Of a DNA stretch of 64,000 nt, positions 9,635-18,328 are shown one piece after another. Origin of the DNA: Bradyrhizobium arachidis (GTDB lineage Bacteria > Pseudomonadota > Alphaproteobacteria > Rhizobiales > Xanthobacteraceae); the NCBI RefSeq assembly GCF_015291705.1, contig NZ_CP030050.1:1550001-1614000 (forward strand). The letters run 5' to 3'. The stretch's first letter is position 1. Each line of letters starts with the position of its first letter. A model generated the notes under the pieces. The model did not search any database and had not been told where the DNA came from. It saw only the letters and a program-made list of their open reading frames with translations. The translations under genes and the position numbers were made by a program.

Positions 9635-10021
9635 ATGGCCGGAAGAAGGTGTGCAGAGTGGCGGTTCCCGACTGCGAAGCAGCAACGTGTGGAGGAGACT
9701 GCGCGTCGCCTGGCCGAGAACCAGCGCAAGCGCGCGGGCGTCAACGACGAGGACGCCTGGTGGGCGAGCGTGCTGGCGGATCCCAGGGCGGCGACGAACA
9801 AGCCGCGCGCCGATCGCACGCTCGCGGAGATCAGGTCCTCGGAGCTGAAGGTCGAGTGCCTGAAGTGCTTCCGGGTCGTCACTGTGTCGCGAAAGGAAGC
9901 GCTGCGGAGGTACGACGGCAACTCGCTATGGAAGCTGGTCGCCGTCCGCCTGCTCGGCGACGGCTGCGCGCACAGGACAGGGAGGCACGAAGAAGACGGG
10001 TGCTGGCCTGACTTGCGGTGA
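9635..10021 (+). CDS. Zinc-ribbon-like hypothetical protein
   Basis: 128 residues. The C-terminal half has paired cysteines (VECLKCFRVV and later GCAHRTGRHEEDGC), a spacing that would suit zinc binding, after an N-terminal basic helix. The same C-terminal half recurs in the protein encoded at 58957-59247, including the CxxRTGRHEEDGC ending, so the two are paralogues near opposite ends of the accessory DNA. No function is known to me. Confidence 0.65.
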   Translation: MAGRRCAEWRFPTAKQQRVEETARRLAENQRKRAGVNDEDAWWASVLADPRAATNKPRADRTLAEIRSSELKVECLKCFRVVTVSRKEALRRYDGNSLWKLVAVRLLGDGCAHRTGRHEEDGCWPDLR

Positions 10022-10245
10022 TGCTCGATAGCTCCGTCGACTGCTCGCTGAACTCTCGCCGCACATTCTTGGACGGTCGATCCACCCGCCTCGATCTCGG
10101 CCCTCAGCTCGTCGTCGCTCAGCAAGCCGATGCGCCCCTCAGCCGCCCCGACAAGGACGAAGCGACGGAGGCGTCCCGAATCCTTCTTTGCGGTCCCAAA
10201 TCCTTCTTTTGGAGGCCGCGATGTCCCAAATCCTTCTTTCGGCAA
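10020..10245 (-). CDS. Possible small protein with repeated KEGFGT peptide
   Basis: An open frame from 10245 begins with repeated PKEGFGT peptides (produced by the DNA repeats at 10174-10239) and continues with a plausible amphipathic stretch (LSDDELRAEIEAGGSTVQEC). The frame then runs antisense into the zinc-ribbon gene at 9635-10021, so its true end is unclear. Low confidence as a gene. Confidence 0.3.
10174..10239. repeat. Three phased 16-bp direct repeats
   Basis: TCCCRAATCCTTCTTT occurs at 10174-10189, 10194-10209 and 10224-10239. Start-to-start distances are 20 and 30 bp, close to whole helical turns, as expected for binding sites on one face of DNA. They lie beyond the last gene of the leftward ATPase operon. 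Confidence 0.6.
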
Positions 10246-10290
10246 CCCTGCAAAAAATGGGAAGCCAGGTTGTGTTGGCTTCCCGTTCGG

Positions 10291-10545
10291 CTAGTCGAGC
10301 CACCAGAAGTTGTCCTCGCAGAGCGCCCAGCGCAGCTCGGCGTCGATCCAAAGTATCTCGTCAGTCCGGACCAGGCCCTGCCGGCTCTCCGGGCGTCCGA
10401 TCAGCACCGCTTCAGGGCGCGAGAACGACGGCGCGAACGACCAATCGAACAGCCTGCGCTGGCTGATGCGCATGTCGATCTCGTCGGACCGCGGCCGCCA
10501 GCCGGTCTGCAGACGCTCCAGCAGCCGCTGCATCTCCGGTGTCAT
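10291..10545 (-). CDS. Hypothetical protein
   Basis: 84 residues from the ATG at 10545, rich in Trp and Arg, with a SQRRLFDWSFAPSFSRPEAV segment and an acidic WIDAELRWALCEDNFWWLD ending. Its start overlaps the stop of the upstream gene (TGATG), so it is the last gene of a leftward operon with the AAA+ ATPase. No known domain. Confidence 0.6.
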   Translation of the reverse strand: MTPEMQRLLERLQTGWRPRSDEIDMRISQRRLFDWSFAPSFSRPEAVLIGRPESRQGLVRTDEILWIDAELRWALCEDNFWWLD

Positions 10546-10862
10546 ATGTCGACCCCTTCGATAGGGATCTCTGTGCCTTCTGGCTCGCCGAGCTGCCAGA
10601 GCGTATTCCGCGTCTGCGCCCACCGGCAACGACGGTCGAGCCATACGACCTCGCCCGTCGAGGACTGTTTCCCGTCGGCGAGGCAAGGATGACCGAACGG
10701 AAAACCGTACAGGGTCATGTAGTAGCCCCCGTTGGGACCGTGCTGGATCGAAGGCGCCCATTGCTCCAGCCTCGGCGCCTTCGCCAGCACCGCCGGCGGC
10801 GGCTGCTCGCCGCGCAGGTGGGACTCGATACCATTCCGCAGTGCCTTCTCTTCGATCGACAT
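10542..10862 (-). CDS. Hypothetical protein
   Basis: 106 residues from the ATG at 10862, just after the ATPase gene. It has an acidic N-terminal helix and a beta-rich middle (GPNGGYYMTLYGFPFGHPC) ending in WLDRRCRWAQTRNTLWQLG. The WLDRRCRWA...NTLWQL block echoes WIDAELRWALCEDNFWWL in the next gene, so the two small proteins may share a fold and come from a duplication. Unknown function. Confidence 0.6.
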   Translation of the reverse strand: MSIEEKALRNGIESHLRGEQPPPAVLAKAPRLEQWAPSIQHGPNGGYYMTLYGFPFGHPCLADGKQSSTGEVVWLDRRCRWAQTRNTLWQLGEPEGTEIPIEGVDI

Positions 10863-10863
10863 A

Positions 10864-12222
10864 TCAATGCCTCCTGGCGCAAGCGTCCCGGGCTTCCAGC
10901 GTTGCTTCGACCAGGCGCCGCAGCTTGCGCAGGCTGAACCGCTCCTTGGCCCACGCGCGGCCGATGATTTCAAGCTCGTCGGGCGCCAGCGGCTTGATGG
11001 CGTGAGAGGCATACATATCGTTTTCGACCGCCAGCTCGTTCACGACGATCGCGGCCAACCGCGGCAAATGCGCAAGCGTGGGCGACGGGATCCGAATCAC
11101 GCGATATCGATCGCGCAACTGTGACGGCAGCCGCTCGATCGAATTGGCCGTGGCGATGTGGACGACGTGCGACAGGTTCATCTCCGCATCGATGCCACTC
11201 TCGCGGTAGCGCGCCGCAGTCTCGCGTTCCAGGTGCGGCGTGATGGCGGACCATAAATTGCCGTTGTGCTGGCTTTCGCCGGCCCTGCAGATCTCGTCGA
11301 CGAACGAAATCGGGTTGGCGGTTTTCGACATCATGATCGCCCGAGCGGGAACGGACGCCTGCGCGCTCGACCAGCCCTTGGGGGTACCACCGTACATGCC
11401 ATCGAAACTGGACGCGGCATCAAACCTGTAAACGTACATCTGAGGCGAGATCACCTCCGCCAGCCTCCTGACGACGCGCGTTTTCCCGAAGCCCGGCGGC
11501 GATAACAATAGGGTCGGCCGCATTCTGACCGGCTCGTCGTCGCGCAGATCCTGCGTCAACAGCGCGATTTCTCTATACGCGTGCGGATACTCATCCTGCA
11601 GTTTCTCTCGCACCCACGTGGCGTCGTCGCAGACGACGAGCGGCAGCGGTTGGTCGCGCAGGTCCTTCCACGCCTGCGGAAGGCCCTTTTCCTCGGCATG
11701 CCTGGCCGGCATCACGACGACGGTCGGCGGCGCCGGCCGCAAATCCTCGGGCTCGGGATCCGGTTCGGGCAGGGGGAAATCTCCGCTGTCTTCGTATGTG
11801 CAGCTCGCCGTCTCGCGCTCGGCGATTCGGAAGATTGAAACCGGTTTTGTCGCGCCGGCCCATTCGCCACGGGCAGCCAGCCACCAGACGTGCAGTCGGT
11901 CGTGCAGGCGCGCCTTCTGAATGGGGCTAGTGATGATCGACCAGTGCTGCAGCAGCCACGTCACCTGCGGCAGGACCGCGTTGAACGACTCCGGACGCTC
12001 CGGATCACAGGTCATCATCTGCCAGGCGAGAGCCAGCTCGCCAGTATAGTGGCGGCCCTGCGCGAACAGCAGCTCGACATGTGCGTTGATCAGGATGCGC
12101 TGCTTCTTGCGGTCGGCGTGCGACGGCGGCGATCCGACGCCGAGTTTGGCGGCCTGGCGCGCGGTTTCCGCCGACAACCAGGCGAAAGCGTCATCCCAGC
12201 GACCCTGATCGAGCAGCTCCAC
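10864..12222 (-). CDS. AAA+ ATPase with N-terminal helical region
   Basis: 452 residues from GTG at 12222. The N-terminal about 200 residues are helical and of unknown kind. The C-terminal AAA+ module has Walker A (LLLSPPGFGKTRVVRRLAE), Walker B (ISFVDEIC) and a sensor-1-like IATANSIERLP block followed by an arginine-rich stretch (RDRYRVIRIPSP). The layout resembles Lon-like or MoxR-like remodelling ATPases, but no protease domain is present. It is the core of a leftward five-gene operon whose other members are unknown. Confidence 0.75.
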   Translation of the reverse strand: MELLDQGRWDDAFAWLSAETARQAAKLGVGSPPSHADRKKQRILINAHVELLFAQGRHYTGELALAWQMMTCDPERPESFNAVLPQVTWLLQHWSIITSPIQKARLHDRLHVWWLAARGEWAGATKPVSIFRIAERETASCTYEDSGDFPLPEPDPEPEDLRPAPPTVVVMPARHAEEKGLPQAWKDLRDQPLPLVVCDDATWVREKLQDEYPHAYREIALLTQDLRDDEPVRMRPTLLLSPPGFGKTRVVRRLAEVISPQMYVYRFDAASSFDGMYGGTPKGWSSAQASVPARAIMMSKTANPISFVDEICRAGESQHNGNLWSAITPHLERETAARYRESGIDAEMNLSHVVHIATANSIERLPSQLRDRYRVIRIPSPTLAHLPRLAAIVVNELAVENDMYASHAIKPLAPDELEIIGRAWAKERFSLRKLRRLVEATLEARDACARRH

Positions 12223-12701
12223 GCAGACAGGGATACCGCCGCTGCACGGTTCTCCTCATCGAGCCGCGCGACGATGTACTCGCGCTCGCCGCGCCAAAAC
12301 TGCCCGGCGATCTTGAAGAAATCATCGCCGGTGAACTTGCCGGCGGCGACGGCGTCCCACACGCGCAGCCGCGCCAGAGCATCCGTCACGTCGCCGTCGG
12401 TGCTCGACACCACGGAAACGACGACGCCGACGACTTCGTGGATGAGGGCCTTGTCGTCCGATGTCCGCAGCGCGAGCATTCGCCACGCCAGCGAGAGCGT
12501 GGGGTGGTCCCCCTTGAGACGATGCGCGATGTCCAGCAGCGCGCGAGGGCTCACGTCGCGCAGCGAACCGTCCCGTAGCAGGTTCATTTCGAACCCGAGC
12601 GCCGTAGTCCGCGCGGTAGCGGCCCGGGCCGCCTCCGCCCAGTTCGGAATGCAGACGAACGCCGCGAGCCACAGCAGTTCCTTGTCGACCTTGCTGCTCA
12701 T
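12090..12701 (-). CDS. Hypothetical helical protein upstream of the ATPase
   Basis: 204 residues from the ATG at 12701. It contains an LSLAWRMLALRTSDDKALI stretch that resembles ELALAWQMMTCDPERPES in the ATPase N-terminus, suggesting a shared helical domain. The frame overlaps the ATPase start by about 130 nt, unusually long, so either the real stop has been lost by a frameshift near 12230 or the overlap is genuine. Its start overlaps the preceding small gene (ATGA). Confidence 0.55.
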   Translation of the reverse strand: MSSKVDKELLWLAAFVCIPNWAEAARAATARTTALGFEMNLLRDGSLRDVSPRALLDIAHRLKGDHPTLSLAWRMLALRTSDDKALIHEVVGVVVSVVSSTDGDVTDALARLRVWDAVAAGKFTGDDFFKIAGQFWRGEREYIVARLDEENRAAAVSLSAWSCSIRVAGMTLSPGCRRKPRARPPNSASDRRRRTPTARSSAS

Positions 12702-12823
12702 CGCTCGTCCTCCGGCTGCGGCTCGGGCGCCGGCGCGCTCTCGGCGCGGTCCTCGATCACCGTCGCCATCCAATAGTCGTCCACATCCGGCGCGGGCGGT
12801 CTCGACGAATCCTTGCTGGTCAT
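12698..12823 (-). CDS. 41-residue acidic leader protein of the ATPase operon
   Basis: A short gene from the ATG at 12823. It is rich in Asp, Glu and Pro, with the segment DVDDYWMATVIEDRAESAP. It ends in an ATGA overlap with the next gene, which is typical of translational coupling and the main reason to believe it is real. It is the first gene of the leftward operon, next to the tandem operator-like repeats. Confidence 0.55.
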   Translation of the reverse strand: MTSKDSSRPPAPDVDDYWMATVIEDRAESAPAPEPQPEDER

Positions 12824-12862
12824 GCTATCCACGCTGTACGAAGTTGCCATCACTGCATAACT

Positions 12863-12884
12863 TAGTTACAACGTAGTTATAACG
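12863..12884. promoter_or_regulatory. Tandem operator-like repeats between divergent genes
   Basis: Two abutting 11-bp repeats, TAGTTACAACG (12863-12873) and TAGTTATAACG (12874-12884). Each contains a palindrome: GTTATAAC is perfect and GTTACAAC has one mismatch. They lie between the leftward ATPase operon and the rightward ribbon-helix-helix gene. Short tandem palindromes one turn apart are the usual target of ribbon-helix-helix dimers, so autoregulation is likely. Confidence 0.6.
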
Positions 12885-12906
12885 AAATCAAGGACTCGTC
12901 CGGCCA

Positions 12907-13392
12907 ATGGTTAGCAAAGGGTTTCCTCCCAAGAAGAAGCGCGGCCCGGTCGCGCGGGACGTCAACGATATCCGCCACAACCGGCTGACGCTGCGGGCCC
13001 ACGACGACCTGATGAAGCTTTTGTCGCTCCGGGCATCGGAGGCGGGTCTGTCGCGGTCGGCCTACATCGAGCGGCTGCTGATCAATTGGCTCCGCGCCGA
13101 TCCGAGAAACCCGCGGATCGACAACATGGGCAAGATGGCCCCATCGGCGGGGCCTACGCCATTCGAAGCGAGGTCGACCGAGCCGCTGCGGATCGCCGAG
13201 CGCTGGAACCGGTTTTCCCAGGCCCATGAGCTGATTTTCGGTCAGAACGCGCCGCGCGACTGGTTCGAGGACGCGGATTCATACTGGCCGGCAGCCGTTG
13301 GCGGGCACCTGGACCCAAACGACAGCGGCGACGATCCGGAGGAGGCGGAGGCCCGACGCTTGGCGGCGAAAAAGCCTCGCCAGCGCTACTGA
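12907..13392 (+). CDS. Ribbon-helix-helix DNA-binding protein
   Basis: 161 residues. Residues about 27-60 (NRLTLRAHDDLMKLLSLRASEAGLSRSAYIERLLINWL) read as a ribbon-helix-helix (CopG/Arc-like) fold: a beta strand followed by two helices, with the turn at AGLSRSAYIE. The N-terminus is basic and the C-terminal 100 residues are of unknown fold. It is divergent from the ATPase operon across the tandem repeats at 12863-12884. Likely a regulator of both directions, possibly with a partition-like role. Confidence 0.75.
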   Translation: MVSKGFPPKKKRGPVARDVNDIRHNRLTLRAHDDLMKLLSLRASEAGLSRSAYIERLLINWLRADPRNPRIDNMGKMAPSAGPTPFEARSTEPLRIAERWNRFSQAHELIFGQNAPRDWFEDADSYWPAAVGGHLDPNDSGDDPEEAEARRLAAKKPRQRY

Positions 13393-13677
13393 CGTTTCGA
13401 GACTCGAATTCTCGTCCGAAAAAGTTCAGCCCGATCAACGCTTCGACCCTACGGCTGCATTACGACTCTTTGAATGTTCTCAGATCGGGACTTTCCGAGA
13501 GTCGAATTGATTATGTCCGACTTCGAACCTGCTCCGGCGCCTCCAAGCTGGGGCACCGGTGGCGCTGCAGCAGTTTTCCCCGCTGTCGGCTGTCAGTACC
13601 ACGCGAATCCTTGGAAAGGGCTTGCGCTTTTTCGCCTGCAGCTGGAGACTGGTGCCGGATCGCTCTCATCAGGCCCC

Positions 13678-16260
13678 ATGACCGACAGCTCGACCACGCA
13701 TTCCGAATCCTTGACGCACGCCTCGGCCGACGCTGGCCCGGCGAAGGCGCGTCGTCGGCCCACGGTCGTGCGCGTCGTGATGCCGCGACCGGACCTGCTC
13801 GACGACCTGCCGGACAGCGAGCGCGAATTCTCGATCGAGAGCCGCAAGGTCGTGCAGCGGCTGGCCGACAATCGGAAAAAGGCGGCCGAGCGCCGTGAGC
13901 GCGACGAGGTCGACATCGAGTCCTTGGCGAACGCCATGCTAGAGCTCGGAAATGAGGAGGATCCCGAATCCTTCCGAGACCTGCCGATCGCCTCCGTCGC
14001 CGCGATGGCCGAAGTCGACGTCAAGCGTGCCGAGCGCCTCCGGCGGGACGCTTTCTGGCTGGCCCGCGACCACGTGGTGACGGATCCGGCCGTCAAGGCG
14101 AGCGAGACGGCCTACCAGCGCAATCTTCGGATCGCGACGGACGCGCTGACTTCCGGGCTGGTGAAGACGAAACACCTCAAGGCATCGCAGAAGCCGTACA
14201 GCCCCCGGCAGGCCACACTCATCCGAGAACACTGCCGCCAGGAAGAATATCTCCGCCGCATGGCCGACGAGCCGCGCGCGCAGTCCCACATCGTTGAGCG
14301 CCACGACGCCGACGGCGTCGTCACCACCCGCCATCAGAGCGCTCGCGATCGCTTCGATCCAGGCGGCCGCGGCTACGTCGGCAGCGCCGGCTATGTTGGA
14401 GGATCGTCGACGCAGGAGAACGGCGGCACGTGCTGGCAGGACGAATACGTCGAGAAGGGCAAGCGCTCGGACGCCAGCGTCATGGATCAGCGCTATCTCG
14501 AGATGACGCCGAAGGCGCCCGGTAAGCGCCGCAAGGGCATCAGCGACAAGAAGACAATCCAGCGCATCCAGTACCTGGATGGCATCGGAAAGGCTCCGGA
14601 GGAGATCGCCGCCGACGAATTCGTGAAAGAGACCGTCAGTCGCGTCAAAGGCGCGCTGCACTCCCTGCGTTTCGACACCCGGCACTGGGCCGGCGACAAC
14701 AACGACCGTCGCGCAGTGCACCTGAAAAAGTGGGTCGGCTTGGATCAGATCCACGGCAACACGCGCACCGACTGCCGCGAGATCATCCGCGTGGACAAGG
14801 ACTACGTTTTCGAGTCCTGGCAGGAGTGCGAGGACCACCTGAACACGCTCAAGGTCCGGCCGCAGAAGGTCAATTTCGTCCGCGACGATGCTCATCCCGA
14901 GCGCGTGACCAAGCCGCATTATCTCTACTATCTGCCGGACGGAAATGGCGTCTGGTACGACGAGAGCACCGGCATGGCCATGCTCGAGGCCGCCGCCGCC
15001 GCGCTGACGATCGATGCCGGGGGCGATATCGGCGGCCTGGCGAACATCGGAGACGTCAAGCAGCCGACCAGCCCCCGCGTCGTGAGCATCGACATGGAGA
15101 CCGAGCACCTGCCGACGCTCTCGGAGCTCTGCAAGATCCTCGATGTCGACCTGAAGCAGAACCTTGTTGTCACCATGCGCCAGCAAAGCGTCGCCAGCAT
15201 GGTCGAGGCTGGCATCTCGGAGACGCAGTCCGGCGCCATCTATTCGCTGGCGTGGAAGCGCGGCATCGAGCTGTGCGGTCTTTGGGAGCGGCTGAACCAG
15301 CTCCGCGTCGACGCCGAACTCGACCGCCGCCGCCTCGGCGTCGAAGTCTTCGACGCTCTGCTCGAAGACCGATTCATGGCCGACCACCTGCGGACGCTGC
15401 GCGCCTCGGCGCTCACCGCGGCCGAGAACAGCATTCGCGTGGCCGCCAAGAAGGTCGCCGAGTCCTACGGGCGCGGGCTCCGGGCTTCGAGCCGCGGCTA
15501 CGACCTACGGGCGGCCGAGGCGGAGGTGAAGAAGGCGGTCGCCGACGTCCGCGCCACCGCTTCCTCCGACCTGACGCCGGCCGAGCTCAAGAAGCTGGAG
15601 ATCCATGCCGCCCAGAGCATCGGCCAGGTCCACTGCAACCGGGTCCAGGTCCAGCGCAGCGTGCGCAGGATCGCGGACGCGATGCTGGAGATCTCGAAGA
15701 CGGGCGCGGTGCCCGATCAGAAGGCCGTCCGCAAGCTGACCGGCATGCATCGGACGACCGTCGGAAATCACTGGGATGCCGCCATCGCCATCAAGGCCGC
15801 CAACGCCATTGTGGCCGTGATCATGGACGCGCCGCCGGTCGCTCCGGAGCCCGAAAACCATCCCTCAGCGGCCATTGCGACCGACCGTGCAGAATGCTCC
15901 GGTGTACGGGGGGTAACTGGAACAGACAGCCGAGAGAGGCAGCCCGGCCAGCCCGTCGACCAGCCTTCCGAGGCCATCCCGGCGACCTCCGGCGAGACGC
16001 TGACCATCGAAACCATGATTCCGGCGACCATGCTGCCCCTCGTCAACGGGCTCCGCCCCTGGAATCCGGGCTCCGGTGAGACGCAGACCGGCCGAGCCTT
16101 GCTCGAATTCTGCCGTCCAGGGTTCCGTATTTACCGCTCGAAGCTTGGAATCCGCGAGGAAGCCCGCCGTGAACTCAAGGGGCGCCCGGCCTCCGGCAAG
16201 TCCGGTTCTCACGATCATCTCGATGACGCTGACGTCTGGCCGGAGGCGGCGCCGGCCTGA
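13678..16260 (+). CDS. Large hypothetical protein, replication/primase-like appearance
   Basis: 860 residues from the ATG at 13678; the frame is open further upstream to 13474 (928 residues). The N-terminal third is highly charged and helical, with repeated Arg/Glu/Asp. A central region contains KPHYLYYLPDGNGVWYD, reminiscent of the KPH-type segment of primase/replication proteins of integrative elements. A C-terminal segment KAVRKLTGMHRTTVGNHW reads as a helix-turn-helix. I infer a replication initiator or primase-like function from these features and the neighbouring RHH gene; no family is firmly recognised. Confidence 0.5.
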   Translation: MTDSSTTHSESLTHASADAGPAKARRRPTVVRVVMPRPDLLDDLPDSEREFSIESRKVVQRLADNRKKAAERRERDEVDIESLANAMLELGNEEDPESFRDLPIASVAAMAEVDVKRAERLRRDAFWLARDHVVTDPAVKASETAYQRNLRIATDALTSGLVKTKHLKASQKPYSPRQATLIREHCRQEEYLRRMADEPRAQSHIVERHDADGVVTTRHQSARDRFDPGGRGYVGSAGYVGGSSTQENGGTCWQDEYVEKGKRSDASVMDQRYLEMTPKAPGKRRKGISDKKTIQRIQYLDGIGKAPEEIAADEFVKETVSRVKGALHSLRFDTRHWAGDNNDRRAVHLKKWVGLDQIHGNTRTDCREIIRVDKDYVFESWQECEDHLNTLKVRPQKVNFVRDDAHPERVTKPHYLYYLPDGNGVWYDESTGMAMLEAAAAALTIDAGGDIGGLANIGDVKQPTSPRVVSIDMETEHLPTLSELCKILDVDLKQNLVVTMRQQSVASMVEAGISETQSGAIYSLAWKRGIELCGLWERLNQLRVDAELDRRRLGVEVFDALLEDRFMADHLRTLRASALTAAENSIRVAAKKVAESYGRGLRASSRGYDLRAAEAEVKKAVADVRATASSDLTPAELKKLEIHAAQSIGQVHCNRVQVQRSVRRIADAMLEISKTGAVPDQKAVRKLTGMHRTTVGNHWDAAIAIKAANAIVAVIMDAPPVAPEPENHPSAAIATDRAECSGVRGVTGTDSRERQPGQPVDQPSEAIPATSGETLTIETMIPATMLPLVNGLRPWNPGSGETQTGRALLEFCRPGFRIYRSKLGIREEARRELKGRPASGKSGSHDHLDDADVWPEAAPA

Positions 16261-16418
16261 TCGTCGCAGACCTCCGGGCCCTGATGCAGAGCCTGCGGCG
16301 CGCTGATCGCGAGGCCGCCGGCCCATGCCCTCATCTTCGTCGGTTGCGCCTTGCAGCGGCGTGCCGGATAACCGCGCGCACAGCGATCGGATCTTCCGGT
16401 CCGAACGGGAGAGCACAG

Positions 16419-16874
16419 ATGGCGAAGCTTCGCCGCAGGCTGACTCAGGACGACGTCGCCATGATCGAGAAGATCGACGACGTTACCCGGACTTGTTTTG
16501 CTCGGGATCCGGATCGGCCGGACAATCAATTCTTCAAGCCTCGGGGCCGCATGCCGGTGGAGCTGCGTCGCGCGAAACAGCGTATGAGGACCGCGCGTTG
16601 GCGTGCTGACATGGACCGGCGCAAGTCGCCGACCATCGACGAAGTCGGCCGCGCGCTGGTCGAAGCGTTGGTCACCAGCGACCGCGAAAGGCTCATGGAT
16701 CGTTCCGGCGCTGAGTTCGACCTGGTCAAGAGGGCGCTGGTGTCGTTGCGGGATCGCGGCTACTCCGTCGAGGAGACGTTGGAGACGCTGCGCCGTCGCC
16801 GCAACGGGCTGGTTCACCCAGGCGACCGCCTAGACGAGGACTCGGAGTCGACCGGCGGAGCGATGTTGTTCTGA
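16419..16874 (+). CDS. Hypothetical basic protein
   Basis: 151 residues from the ATG at 16419. A basic N-terminus (MAKLRRRLTQDDVAMIEKID) is followed by RMRTARWRADMDRRKSPTIDEVGRA and a helical C-terminus. It follows the large protein on the same strand and is probably part of the same element. No known domain. Confidence 0.6.
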   Translation: MAKLRRRLTQDDVAMIEKIDDVTRTCFARDPDRPDNQFFKPRGRMPVELRRAKQRMRTARWRADMDRRKSPTIDEVGRALVEALVTSDRERLMDRSGAEFDLVKRALVSLRDRGYSVEETLETLRRRRNGLVHPGDRLDEDSESTGGAMLF

Positions 16875-16992
16875 TCCGCTGACCGGACGCATCATGTCCG
16901 GAAAATAGTTCGCCGGCGCACGTTGACCTTTTTAGCTCCGAAGACGATTGTATCCGCGTTGGTCGCGAGCGATCCACTTGCTGGCCGTACAC

Positions 16993-17036
16993 GAAGCCCC
17001 GCAGACCTACCCCTGGTAGACCCCCTGCGGGGCTTC
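16993..17036. terminator. Terminator-like hairpin
   Basis: A perfect 12-bp stem GAAGCCCCGCAG / CTGCGGGGCTTC with a 20-nt loop that contains its own short inverted repeat (CTACC/GGTAG). The T-run after it is weak. It separates 16419-16874 from the next gene; the rest of 16875-17100 holds nothing recognisable. Confidence 0.55.
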
Positions 17037-17100
17037 TGCATTTCCGCCTTCGTCGAAAACGGCTTCGTTCGTCACCAGTAGTGACGCGTAACGTCTCGGC

Positions 17101-17343
17101 ATGGACGAGAAGCCGACACGCTCACACGCAGAACGCCAGCGGCGGTACCGCAACCGCAAGCGCGACGGGATTCCGACGGACGAGCAGTTCGCCAAGGAGC
17201 TCTGCCGCGTCGTCTTCGAGAACCTCGACAACGCAGGCTTCAAGCCCGTCGACGCCGTGAGCACGGCGCGATCCAGGCTGCTAGACCGCTTCTCGTTCGA
17301 CGGGATCAACCGCGTCATCGTGCGCCATGGGGCGTCGCGATGA
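17101..17343 (+). CDS. Hypothetical small basic protein
   Basis: 80 residues. The N-terminal segment RSHAERQRRYRNRKRDG is strongly basic, like a nucleic-acid-binding helix found in small phage-encoded proteins. The stop overlaps the next gene's start (ATGA at 17340), so the two are coupled. Confidence 0.6.
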   Translation: MDEKPTRSHAERQRRYRNRKRDGIPTDEQFAKELCRVVFENLDNAGFKPVDAVSTARSRLLDRFSFDGINRVIVRHGASR

Positions 17344-18023
17344 TCAGGATCGAGATGGACGCCGGCGTCGCCGGCAGGATCGACAGGATCGGCAAGGCCA
17401 TCAACAAGGGCCTCGCCTTCACGCTGACGGACAGCGCCAAGTTCGCCAACGAGGACCTCCTGACCGAGCTGCGCGGCAAGGTCGACCGCCCGTCGCCGTA
17501 TACCCTCAACAAGTCGGGGTACGGGCTGACCATCGCCAAGATCGACGACGTGAGCCCGTTCTCCGAGTCGTTCGTGAAGCCGGACCAGGCCGCCTACCTC
17601 AAGTTCATCATGGGCATGGCGAGCGTTCGCGGACTCGGCGACGCTGGCGCGTCGGCAAGACACGCCTGGGTGCCGGGCCAGCGTCCGGGATTCACCCCGA
17701 GCGGATCGTACTCGGCCAAGCCGCGGCTTTCGACCTACGGGGGCGTGCCGGACAAGTATTCGAAGGCGCTCTACGACCTGTCCAAGAAGGACTTCGCGAT
17801 GACGCTGCGCACGCCCGGGAAGACGACCGGTCTGGCGCCGTCGTCTCAGGGCGGAGTGTTCTACGTCAGGAAGCCGTCCGGCAAGCTGAAGGTCGGCGCC
17901 TTCTACGCCAGGGCCGAAGCGCACCGCGCCGATCACCGCCGAACAGCAGGCACGCGCCGAGAAGAAGAACGGTCGTTCGCTGGCGCTGCGTCAGCGCGAC
18001 GCACATGGTCGGTTCATCGATAG
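17340..18023 (+). pseudogene. Phage-type structural-like protein, frameshifted
   Basis: The first 190 residues read well (FTLTDSAKFANEDLL..., KPRLSTYGGVPDKYSKALYD) and resemble conserved unknown proteins of phage or phage-like regions. After FYARA the frame turns into Arg/Ala nonsense. The proper continuation (PKRTAPITAEQQARAEKKNG... RDAHGRFI) lies one base over, starting at 17914. One extra G in the GGG at 17911-17913 would explain it. No clear stop or following gene is seen until 18329. Confidence 0.55.
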
Positions 18024-18328
18024 CCGAGGATGGATGCCATCGAGTCCGACGGCCATCGCTGATAGTTGTGGAAAAGCTTGGACAGCGCCAGGTCCGCGCT
18101 TTGGCGCCTCAGAAGCGAATTTAACCATGCTGGCGAGGCCTCCGCCGAGTTGGTTCTTCCTTGCGCTCAGGATCGTGCTTTGCGCCGACGAGAAGGCCCA
18201 TCCTGAGCTCTTTCCAGCCCGCGATCATGATGCCTTCATCGACTCTGCGAAGGCTCTCGACGCGCCCGCCGCAGTCGCGGCATGTTGAGCCATAGCTTCG
18301 ACGTGGAAGCGAGCAGAGGAGTATCAGT

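Noticed and set aside
10174..10239. CRISPR array
   Set aside because: Only three short repeats with 4 and 14 nt between them, and no cas genes anywhere in the window.
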